This document shows, piece after piece, positions 1 to 5,868 of a DNA stretch of 7,516 nt. This stretch comes from Acidimicrobiales bacterium. Lineage in GTDB: Bacteria; Actinomycetota; Acidimicrobiia; Acidimicrobiales; Acidimicrobilacustridaceae. The position numbers were made by a program, and so were the translations under genes. Position 1 is the stretch's first letter, and every line of letters starts with the position of its first letter. The stretch lies in NCBI GenBank assembly GCA_023261915.1, contig JALRFT010000305.1, positions 1 to 7,516 on the forward strand, in the 5' to 3' direction. Below the pieces are notes generated by a model. The model did no database searches, was not told where the DNA came from, and worked only from the letters and a program-made list of their open reading frames with translations.

Positions 1-129
1 TGCATCCTCACATACATTGTGACGTAGGCACGCATCAAGCACGCCGCTCCTTTGATATCAATCGCAGCAGGCAGAGACAGAGGTGAGCGCGGAGAGGGGT
101 CACAGATCTCAGACTGTGGCGCACACTGC
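1..129. other. Leading segment without recognisable Mfd homology
   Basis: This stretch precedes the first codon that reads as Mfd. In the Mfd frame there is a TAG at 25-27, and the residues encoded from 52 to 129 do not resemble the helicase core expected upstream of the DEEQ box. By hand count the first 60 bases are 30/60 G+C, lower than the rest of the window appears. The last few codons before 130 read G-A-H-C directly before L-G-L-L. In Mfd a G-T-H-R-L-L motif lies roughly 15 residues before this L-G-L-L, so the segment may be a damaged or error-rich copy with material missing. It could instead be a contig-end artefact or a rearrangement junction. I see no independent gene, RNA or repeat in it. 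Confidence 0.5.
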
Positions 130-1404
130 TTAGGGCTACTCGTCGTGGACGAGGAGCAGCGCTTCGGCGTGGGACACAAGGAGCGGATCAAAACGCTGCG
201 CACCGATGTGGATGTCCTCACGCTGACGGCCACACCCATTCCCCGCACCCTTGAGATGGGGCTGACGGGCATCCGGGATCTGACCTTGTTGCAGACACCA
301 CCCACTGATCGTCAGCCGATTCTCACCTACGTGGGCCCCTACGACGAGCGCGCCGTCGCCGAAGCCATCCGCCGCGAATTGCTGCGTGAAGGTCAGGTGT
401 TCTTTGTGCACAACCGGATTGCCGACATTGATCGGGTGGCAGCCGGTATCCGTGACCTAGTGCCCGAAGCCCGGGTGGCCGTGGCCCACGGGCAGATGGA
501 TGAGGGAACCCTCGAGCAGGTCGTGGTGGATTTCTGGGAGGGGAACCACGACGTACTGGTGTGCACCACCATCATCGAATCCGGGATCGACATGCCGACG
601 GTGAACACGCTCGTCGTGGACCGGGCCGACCGGTTGGGTCTCGGGCAGTTGCACCAGTTGCGCGGTCGTGTCGGTCGGGCGGGCCAGCGGGCCTACGCGT
701 ACCTGTTCCATCCCCCCGATCAGGTGATGTCCGAAGAGGCCCATGAGCGACTGCGCACCATTGGTGAGGCCACGGAACTCGGATCGGGATTCCGGATCGC
801 CATGCGGGATCTCGAGATCCGGGGGGCGGGCAACCTCTTGGGGACCGGCCAGTCCGGACACATTGCCGCCGTGGGGTACGACTTGTACTGCGAGATGGTG
901 TCGGAGGCCGTGTCGGAGTTGCGTGGCGAGGTCCCCGTGGAGGAGACCTCCGTCAGCATCGAGATTCCTGTCGCTGCTCACCTGCCAACGGAGTACGTGG
1001 AGCGCGAGGATCTGCGGCTTGAGGCCTACCGACGGCTAGCCACGGTCACCTCGGCGGACGAGGTGGACGACATCGAGCGGGAATGGGTGGACCGATTCGG
1101 TCCTGTGCCGGAGCCCGCCGGCGTGCTCCTCGCCATCGCCCGGCTGCGGGCGGCGGCCCTGCGCACCGGTGTGCATGAGGTCGCGGTGACCCGTGCCGGT
1201 GGGATCTCGGGGCCGCGGTGGATGGCCCGGCTCGAGCCGGTGACGCTTCGGGCGTCCAAACAGGCCCGGCTCGATCGGCTGTATCGGAACGCCTCGTGGC
1301 GCCAGAGCAGCACCCAGTTGCTCCTGCCGGTCACCTCCCCCGATGCTGCCCCGGCCGAGCTACTTGCGGCCATGGCTGACCTGCTCGACGACCTGCCTGC
1401 CTAG
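130..1404 (+). CDS. mfd: Transcription-repair coupling factor Mfd, C-terminal part (5'-truncated)
   Basis: Mfd is a cytoplasmic ATP-driven DNA translocase that removes RNA polymerase stalled at lesions and recruits UvrA for nucleotide excision repair. About 424 codons are recognisable, matching the last third of the ~1150-residue family. Counting from nt 130, the Walker B-type box DEEQRFG starts at residue 7, motif III TATPIPRT is at 33-40, motif IV-like QVFFVHNR at 89-96, the motif V region TTIIESGID starts at 146, and motif VI QLHQLRGRVGR is at 173-183. A C-terminal TRCF domain follows from about residue 275 to 375, including the EDLRLEAYRRLA segment; this separates it from RecG. The UvrB-like N-terminus, RNA polymerase-binding domain and motif I (Walker A) are missing. 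An open frame extends back to a TTG at nt 52, but residues before 130 do not align with the family. The stop lies 16 nt before the next gene, suggesting co-transcription. Confidence 0.93.
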   Translation, partial: LGLLVVDEEQRFGVGHKERIKTLRTDVDVLTLTATPIPRTLEMGLTGIRDLTLLQTPPTDRQPILTYVGPYDERAVAEAIRRELLREGQVFFVHNRIADIDRVAAGIRDLVPEARVAVAHGQMDEGTLEQVVVDFWEGNHDVLVCTTIIESGIDMPTVNTLVVDRADRLGLGQLHQLRGRVGRAGQRAYAYLFHPPDQVMSEEAHERLRTIGEATELGSGFRIAMRDLEIRGAGNLLGTGQSGHIAAVGYDLYCEMVSEAVSELRGEVPVEETSVSIEIPVAAHLPTEYVEREDLRLEAYRRLATVTSADEVDDIEREWVDRFGPVPEPAGVLLAIARLRAAALRTGVHEVAVTRAGGISGPRWMARLEPVTLRASKQARLDRLYRNASWRQSSTQLLLPVTSPDAAPAELLAAMADLLDDLPA

Positions 1405-1420
1405 TACGCTCCGGTTCCCT

Positions 1421-2584
1421 GTGGCTTCTGTGATCGTTCCCCCCGCTTCCCGTTCCGTCCACCGACACCGTCGATGGGTTCACGGTCTCGTCATTGGCAT
1501 CGTCGCCGCTCTCGTGGCCACCAGTTGTGCCTACGGCGGCACCCCCCTTGACGCCGGTGCCCTCGAGGTCGGTGACCGTCGACTGTCAGTCAGTGACCTC
1601 ACGGCCGAACTCGACTTCCTTGTTGCCAATCCTGAACTCGCCAACGCCCTCATCGGGGCGGACACGTCAGCCATTGCGGCCGGTGGCGCAGCTGGCGAGG
1701 CCCAGGAACGTCAGGTCGCTGTCACCGTGCTCAACCTCCACGTCTACAGCAGCCTGCTCGTCGACAGTGTGGCGAGGGAGGGGGGAGAGATCACTGAGAG
1801 TGCCCGCACCGAAGCCGCTGGACAGCTGGCGGAGGCCACGGGGTCCCAGACCATCCCCGGATCGCTCTCCGATGCTCTCGTTGACCTCGTCGCCGCCCAA
1901 CAGGTGCTCGTCGGGATTCTCGGGGACCGGGTCGGGCAGGTAACCGAAGAGGAGGTGCGTGCCGCCTACGACGAGGTGGTGTCCGACGCCGCCCGCTTCG
2001 AGGGTTATAGCTGTTCGAGCCACATTCTGGTGGCCTTTGATCCGACGAGCCCCGGCAGTGCGACGCCGACCGCCGAGCAGGAGGCCGCTGCCCTCGCAGG
2101 CGCCGAAGCGGCCGCTGCCCGTCTGGCCGCCGGTGAGGCGTTTGAGGCGGTGGCCAGTGAGGTCTCTGACGACACGGGCTCTGCCAGTCGGGGTGGATCA
2201 CTCGGGTGCAACTTTGCGGGTTCTTTCGTCCCTGAATTCGAGACTGCGCTCGGTTTGCTCGGTGTTGGCGAGATCAGCGCTGTGGTGCGAACGGACTTCG
2301 GCTTCCACATCATCCGGCTCGATTCCCGGGGGGTGCCGAGTTTTGACGACATTGAGGCGGACATTCGTGCCGAACTCGAACAGGCCGCCCAGATCGGCCA
2401 GGAGGATCTGACGGCGGCCGTCGTTGAGACCGCGCAGAGCACAACAGTGGTCGTGAACCCACGGTTCGGAACGTGGAATCGGGAGCAGGCAGCGGTGGTA
2501 GCTCCTTCGGGCGCGGCCCCTGCGCCGGGCGCGCAGGAGAGTCTGTTCTCCTCCCTTGGTTCCCAATTGCCCCAGGGTCAGTGA
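1421..2584 (+). CDS. SurA/PpiC-type parvulin peptidyl-prolyl isomerase, putative lipoprotein
   Basis: This is a predicted exported foldase that catalyses cis-trans isomerisation of prolyl bonds in secreted proteins. From the GTG at 1421 the product is 387 residues. It has an Arg/His-rich N-region, a hydrophobic segment LVIGIVAALVATSC, and Cys36 as a possible lipidation site; A-T-S before Cys is a poor lipobox, so a plain signal anchor is possible. A helical SurA-like N-domain follows. The parvulin domain spans about 195-300, with SHILV (His201), an S-D-D-T-G-S segment, GGSLG, FVPEFE and FGFHII (His296). Cys198 and Cys263 flank the fold. The tail carries VNPRFGTW (345-352), a motif I recall from actinobacterial SurA-like proteins, then an Ala/Pro/Gly/Gln-rich end. 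GTG at 1430 is an equally possible start, with no clear ribosome site for either. An ATG at 1343 is open but overlaps mfd by 62 nt and adds unlikely sequence. Confidence 0.85.
   Translation: MASVIVPPASRSVHRHRRWVHGLVIGIVAALVATSCAYGGTPLDAGALEVGDRRLSVSDLTAELDFLVANPELANALIGADTSAIAAGGAAGEAQERQVAVTVLNLHVYSSLLVDSVAREGGEITESARTEAAGQLAEATGSQTIPGSLSDALVDLVAAQQVLVGILGDRVGQVTEEEVRAAYDEVVSDAARFEGYSCSSHILVAFDPTSPGSATPTAEQEAAALAGAEAAAARLAAGEAFEAVASEVSDDTGSASRGGSLGCNFAGSFVPEFETALGLLGVGEISAVVRTDFGFHIIRLDSRGVPSFDDIEADIRAELEQAAQIGQEDLTAAVVETAQSTTVVVNPRFGTWNREQAAVVAPSGAAPAPGAQESLFSSLGSQLPQGQ
2574..2577 (+). promoter_or_regulatory. Shine-Dalgarno for mazG (AGGG)
   Basis: AGGG lies 8 nt before the GTG at 2586, inside the last codons of the foldase gene. 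It supports 2586 over the upstream ATG at 2556, whose extra residues are not family-like. GTG 2589 is a near alternative at 11 nt spacing. Confidence 0.5.
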
Positions 2585-2585
2585 C

Positions 2586-3962
2586 GTGGTGGCGCGGAGC
2601 GCCCAGCCGCAGGTCGTGGTGGTGGGTCTCGGCCCGGCGGGCAAGGATCTGCTGACCGTCTCCACGGTTGCGGCCATTGAGCGCCACCCCGTGCGCTTCG
2701 TTCGCACTATGCGACATCCGGCCGCCGAGCAGTTGGCGGCCACTGTTGATTTCACGAGCTTTGACAGCGTCTACGACGAGGCCGAGCACATTGAGGACGT
2801 CTACTCGACCATTGTTGAACAACTGGTGGCCGCCGCAGGCGAGCACGGCAGTGTGCTCTACGCCGTGCCCGGCTCACCGGCAGTTGCGGAGCACACAGTG
2901 GAGTTGCTCATGACTGTCGAGGGTCTTGACGTCGAGGTGGTTCCCGCCCTCAGCTTCCTCGACCTCGCGTGGGTTCGCCTAGGGATTGACCCTGTGGCGG
3001 TTGGGGCGCGCGTGGTCGATGGACATCGCTTCGATGTGGAGGCGGCGGGGAGCAGCGGGGGCCTGCTCGTCGCCCAGTGTGATCGCCCCGAGGTACTCGA
3101 AGCAGTGAAGCTCGCGGTCGGGGACGCCGTTGATCGACTTCCGACTGGAGTGGACCCGCCCGAGTTGGTGGTGCTCGCCGGTCTGGGCGGTGCGGCGGAG
3201 AATGTCGTGTCGGTCGTGTGGCATGAACTCGATCGGATCGAGCCTGACCATCTCACCTCGGTGTGGATTCCGCCGATGCGCCTCGATGTGTCCATGGAGA
3301 TGGCGAGACTCGCTGAACTGGTGGCGACCCTGCGTCGGGAGTGCCCCTGGGACCGCGAACAGACCCATGGCTCGTTACGTCAGCACCTGCTCGAGGAGAC
3401 CCACGAAGTGCTCGAGGTCCTCGATGTCCTTGCCGCCTGCGACCTCGATGATCCTAGGCTCGACGACGCCTACACCGACCTCGAGGAGGAACTTGGCGAC
3501 CTCTTGTTCCAGGTCTTGTTCCACGCCACCCTCGGAGCGGAGGCGGGACGCTTCACGCTGACCGACGTGGCTGTGGGAATCCACGACAAGCTGGTGAGCC
3601 GACACCCCCATGTATTTGCCGCGTCCGGTGAGACGACCGTGGAGGAACTCTCCGGTTCATGGGAGCGGGCCAAAAAGGATGAGAAGAACCGCCAGAGTGT
3701 CTTCGATGGGATCCCGACGGGCCTGCCGGCACTCGCCTACGCCGCCAAGGTTCTCCGCAAATCAGAGGCCGTGGCAGCGGAGCGTGGTGGACCGTCAGCG
3801 GCCGAGCACGAGCCGATTGACGCCGAGGAAGCTGTCGGTGTGGCCTTGTTGGTACTCGTTGAGGCCGCTCGGAAGCAGGGGATTGATCCCGAATCCGCCC
3901 TGCGACGAGTGGCTCGAGCACAGGTGGATGCCGTCAAGCGCCTGGAGGCCGCCGGGGAATGA
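2586..3962 (+). CDS. mazG: MazG nucleoside triphosphate pyrophosphohydrolase with N-terminal tetrapyrrole-methylase-like domain
   Basis: MazG hydrolyses (d)NTPs to (d)NMP and pyrophosphate, clearing non-canonical or excess nucleotides in the cytoplasm. The 458-residue product has two parts. Residues ~10-240 resemble the tetrapyrrole/SAM methylase fold: VVVVGLGPAG near the start (GLGPAG at 14-19) and an AVPGSPAVAEHTVELL segment like the P-G-x-P-x-V-A motif. This is the architecture of Bacillus YabN, which is of similar length. Residues ~245 onward are the MazG domain: CPWDREQTH (from 253), the metal-binding E-E-T-H-E (270-274), E-E-L-G-D (E301, E302, D305), then KLVSRHPHVF and the W-E-R-A-K-K-D-E-K segment. 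Both acidic motifs are intact, so pyrophosphohydrolase activity is expected. Methylase activity is doubtful: the loop reads G-P-A-G rather than the usual G-P-G-D. The gene starts 1 nt after the foldase stop, implying translational coupling. Confidence 0.92.
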   Translation: MVARSAQPQVVVVGLGPAGKDLLTVSTVAAIERHPVRFVRTMRHPAAEQLAATVDFTSFDSVYDEAEHIEDVYSTIVEQLVAAAGEHGSVLYAVPGSPAVAEHTVELLMTVEGLDVEVVPALSFLDLAWVRLGIDPVAVGARVVDGHRFDVEAAGSSGGLLVAQCDRPEVLEAVKLAVGDAVDRLPTGVDPPELVVLAGLGGAAENVVSVVWHELDRIEPDHLTSVWIPPMRLDVSMEMARLAELVATLRRECPWDREQTHGSLRQHLLEETHEVLEVLDVLAACDLDDPRLDDAYTDLEEELGDLLFQVLFHATLGAEAGRFTLTDVAVGIHDKLVSRHPHVFAASGETTVEELSGSWERAKKDEKNRQSVFDGIPTGLPALAYAAKVLRKSEAVAAERGGPSAAEHEPIDAEEAVGVALLVLVEAARKQGIDPESALRRVARAQVDAVKRLEAAGE

Positions 3963-3993
3963 TCCGCGGGGGGTGTTTCCTGCAGTGGCAGAA

Positions 3994-4023
3994 TCGACAG
4001 TACCCTCAATCTGAGATTTGAGT
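3994..4023 (+). promoter_or_regulatory. Candidate eno promoter
   Basis: TCGACA at 3994-3999 matches five of six positions of a sigma-70-type -35 box. TTGAGT at 4018-4023, 18 nt further on, matches only three of six -10 positions. TACCCT at 4001-4006 fits the looser actinobacterial T-A-n-n-n-T -10 form but has no good -35. A promoter here is likely from context, because this is the only gap ahead of a highly expressed gene; the exact boxes are guesses. Confidence 0.25.
4005..4022. repeat. Near-palindrome upstream of eno (possible operator)
   Basis: CTCAATCT, one G, then AGATTTGAG form an inverted repeat that is perfect except for one unpaired base. It is AT-richer than its surroundings and overlaps the candidate promoter boxes. 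It could be an operator for a dimeric regulator or a small transcript hairpin; no regulator is identifiable. Confidence 0.35.
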
Positions 4024-4081
4024 GCGCGCGCGAGGTGCGCGGGCCCTTCCTGCGGTAACCACGAAAGCGGAACGAGCAGAC

Positions 4082-5368
4082 GTGAGCATCATCGAACACA
4101 TCGACGCCCGGCAGGTGATTGACTCCCGTGGCAACCCGACCGTGGAGGTCGAGGTCTATGTCGAAACCGGTGACGTCGGCAGTGCCATCGTTCCTTCGGG
4201 CGCCTCCACCGGTCAGTTTGAGGCTCACGAGTTGCGTGACGGTGGCACGGCGTGGGGTGGTAAGGGCGTCGGGAAGGCTGTCGACCACGTCCGCGGTGAG
4301 ATTTGCGATGTCCTTGTCGGACTCGACGCTCTCGATCAGCGAGGGATCGATCTCATGTTGTTGGAGCTCGATGGCACCGACAACAAGTCTCGTCTTGGCG
4401 CCAACGCTGTGCTCGGGGTGTCCCTCGCAGTGGCCAAGGCTGCTGCGGCCAGCATCGAGCAACCCCTCTACCGCTACGTCGGTGGCGCCAACGCCCACGT
4501 CCTTCCCGTGCCCATGATGAACGTCATCAACGGTGGTGCTCACGCTGACAACAACGTCGATGTTCAGGAGTTCATGATCATGCCCGTCGGCGCCGCCTCC
4601 TTCGGTGAGTCGCTGCAATGGGGTGTCGAGACCTACCACGCATTGCGGACGGTGCTGTCCGAGCGCGGACTGGCCACGGCGATTGGTGACGAGGGTGGGT
4701 TCGCCCCCAATCTCAGCTCCAACGAGGAAGCCATCCAGCTCCTGCTCGAGGCCATCGAGCGGGCCGGCCGCACCCCCGGTGAGGAGATCGCCATCGCCCT
4801 CGACGTGGCGTCGACCGAGTTCTTCGCTGACGGGGTCTATACCCTCGCTGGGGAGGGTCGTCGGCTCGATGCTGCCGAGATGGCGGGGTACCTGGCCGGA
4901 CTCGTGGACCGTTACCCGCTCGTGTCGATTGAGGACGGCATGGCCGAGCAGGACTGGGACGGTTGGGTGGCCCTCACTGAGGCGCTCGGTGACCGGGTCC
5001 AACTCGTGGGTGACGATCTGTTCGTCACGAATGCCACCAGGCTCGCTGATGGCATTGGACGGGAAGCGGCGAACTCGGTTCTGGTGAAGGTGAACCAGAT
5101 CGGCACGCTGACGGAGACCCTCGATACGGTCGAACTTGCTACCAGTCATGGCTACACGTCGGTCATGTCCCACCGTTCGGGTGAGAGCGAAGACACCACC
5201 ATTGCGGATCTCGCCGTGGCCACCAATTGCGGACAGATCAAGACGGGTGCCCCGGCGCGTTCTGATCGTGTGGCCAAGTACAACCGCCTCCTGCGCATTG
5301 AGGATGAGCTCGATGACACGGCCGCCTATCTCGGTCGTGCTGCTCTTGCCCCCCGGGGGGGGAGATGA
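4082..5368 (+). CDS. eno: Enolase (phosphopyruvate hydratase, EC 4.2.1.11)
   Basis: Enolase interconverts 2-phosphoglycerate and phosphoenolpyruvate in glycolysis and gluconeogenesis, as a Mg-dependent cytoplasmic enzyme. The 428-residue product has normal family length. Near the N-terminus it reads DARQVIDSRGNPTVEVEV, then the substrate-loop motif GASTGQ (from 40). The catalytic glutamates are in QEFMIMP (E163) and GDEGGFAPN (E204). Metal ligands are in ALDVAS (D241), SIEDGM (E284) and VGDDLF (D311/D312). The signature VLVKVNQIGTLTET holds the catalytic base K336; SHRSGE (H364) and GQIKTGAP (K387) complete the site. GTG at 4082 is chosen because the family begins at the S-I-I-E-H-I-D segment; GTG 4022 would add 20 unrelated residues. 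GGAA at 4069-4072 is a weak ribosome site. The last codons include a C6G8 tract, and the stop overlaps divIC. Confidence 0.98.
   Translation: MSIIEHIDARQVIDSRGNPTVEVEVYVETGDVGSAIVPSGASTGQFEAHELRDGGTAWGGKGVGKAVDHVRGEICDVLVGLDALDQRGIDLMLLELDGTDNKSRLGANAVLGVSLAVAKAAAASIEQPLYRYVGGANAHVLPVPMMNVINGGAHADNNVDVQEFMIMPVGAASFGESLQWGVETYHALRTVLSERGLATAIGDEGGFAPNLSSNEEAIQLLLEAIERAGRTPGEEIAIALDVASTEFFADGVYTLAGEGRRLDAAEMAGYLAGLVDRYPLVSIEDGMAEQDWDGWVALTEALGDRVQLVGDDLFVTNATRLADGIGREAANSVLVKVNQIGTLTETLDTVELATSHGYTSVMSHRSGESEDTTIADLAVATNCGQIKTGAPARSDRVAKYNRLLRIEDELDDTAAYLGRAALAPRGGR
5349..5362 (+). repeat. C6G8 homopolymer tract at the eno/divIC junction
   Basis: Six C followed by eight G occupy the end of eno, just before the ATGA overlap with divIC. 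In the enolase frame, G5356 plus codons GGG-GGG (5357-5362) make a G7 slippery heptamer. A -1 shift there would read GAG then the divIC ATG in frame. It also places GGAG directly against the divIC start, so it may double as a ribosome-binding site. Confidence 0.7.
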
Positions 5369-5829
5369 CGGCTCGCCGCACTTCCGGGCGCCATGCCACC
5401 ACCCGCACATCAGCGGTGAAGCCGCGACGCGCCCTGCTTGGGTTCGGCGAGTCGAAGCGCCGCGAGAGCGGCACTTCGACCGGCGGGACGCGACTCCAGC
5501 GTCAGTTGCCGTGGTTGATCGTTGGGGTGGTGATGGTGGGAATTCTCGCCTTAGGGATTGGCCCGACGCGGATGCACTTTGAGCGTGAGGGGGAAGTGCG
5601 CGCGGCGGAAGCGGAGTTGGCTCGACTTACGGCGCTTGTGGAGACCAATGCCACCCAGATCGAGGCGCTTGACACCGATGCTGAGCTCGAGCGCGCCGCT
5701 CGTCAGGACTTCCGGTTGGCACGACCCGGTGAGGAGATCTACCAAGTGCTCCCCGCTCCAGTTGATCCTTCGGTGATCCCGCCCGGTTGGCCCTTTACCG
5801 GGCGAGCCCCGCGCGACGACCTACCCTGA
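5365..5829 (+). CDS. divIC: Septum formation initiator, DivIC/FtsB family
   Basis: DivIC/FtsB proteins are bitopic membrane components of the divisome that pair with FtsL-type partners and help activate septal peptidoglycan synthesis. The 154-residue product has a long cytoplasmic N-terminus (~1-47) rich in Arg and Lys, one transmembrane segment at ~48-66 (LPWLIVGVVMVGILALGIG), an outward coiled-coil stretch at ~71-108 with Glu/Ala/Leu heptads, and the family segment ARQDFRLARPGEEIY at 112-126. The end is Pro-rich and short. Its ATG overlaps the enolase TGA (ATGA), so translation is probably coupled. An eno-divIC pair is typical of actinobacteria, which strengthens the call; sequence alone cannot separate DivIC from FtsB. 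Confidence 0.88.
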   Translation: MTARRTSGRHATTRTSAVKPRRALLGFGESKRRESGTSTGGTRLQRQLPWLIVGVVMVGILALGIGPTRMHFEREGEVRAAEAELARLTALVETNATQIEALDTDAELERAARQDFRLARPGEEIYQVLPAPVDPSVIPPGWPFTGRAPRDDLP

Positions 5830-5836
5830 CGTCCGG

Positions 5837-5854
5837 TGCCGGCCCCTGCCGGCA
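5837..5854 (+). repeat. 7-bp hairpin between divIC and the ABC ATPase gene
   Basis: TGCCGGC (5837-5843) and GCCGGCA (5848-5854) form a perfect 7-bp stem with a CCCT loop. No T-tract follows, so it is not a classical intrinsic terminator. The purine-rich ribosome site starts immediately after it. It may limit read-through, stabilise an mRNA end or modulate translation of the exporter; the role is inferred. Confidence 0.55.
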
Positions 5855-5862
5855 GGAAGAAG
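5855..5862 (+). promoter_or_regulatory. Shine-Dalgarno for the ABC ATPase (GGAAGAAG)
   Basis: This purine tract ends 6 nt before ATG 5869. It favours that ATG over the in-frame GTG at 5836, which lies at the hairpin and would add 11 residues (M-P-A-P-A-G-R-K-K-T-D) not expected in the family. Confidence 0.65.
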
Positions 5863-5868
5863 ACTGAC

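Larger units (their letters stand above)
3963..4081. other. 119-nt intergenic region between mazG and eno
   Basis: This is the only intergenic space longer than 40 nt in the window. It contains a near-palindrome (4005-4022), a weak promoter-like pair, and a GC-rich alternating tract from about 4024 to 4043. I see no T-tract terminator after mazG, so read-through into eno remains possible. A GTG at 4022 is in the enolase frame but is not used here because enolase starts at 4082. Confidence 0.5.

Noticed and set aside
1343..1420. ATG 1343 as start of the foldase gene
   Set aside because: It overlaps mfd by 62 nt, and the added residues (M-L-P-R-P-S-Y-...) would put about 26 residues before the signal segment. 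GTG 1421 or 1430 gives a normal signal peptide length.
2005..3368. Several overlapping - strand open frames opposite the foldase and mazG genes
   Set aside because: They are Arg/Pro/Ser-rich translations without motifs, typical of antisense frames in high-GC genes with clear sense-strand families.
3963..4000. Terminator after mazG
   Set aside because: No stable stem followed by a T-tract is visible; the CCGCGG palindrome is too short.
4027..4041. CGCGC / GCGCG hairpin in the eno leader
   Set aside because: The stem is only 5 bp, from low-complexity alternating GC; such pairs arise by chance at this composition.
4022..4081. GTG 4022 as enolase start
   Set aside because: It adds 20 residues absent from the enolase family and falls in the GC-rich intergenic tract.
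3737..5410. 557-codon open frame on the - strand opposite all of eno
   Set aside because: It lies in the register where its stops correspond to in-frame TTA, CTA or TCA codons of the sense gene, which are rare at this GC content. Its translation shows no recognisable domain, while the sense strand encodes a complete enolase. It is a shadow.
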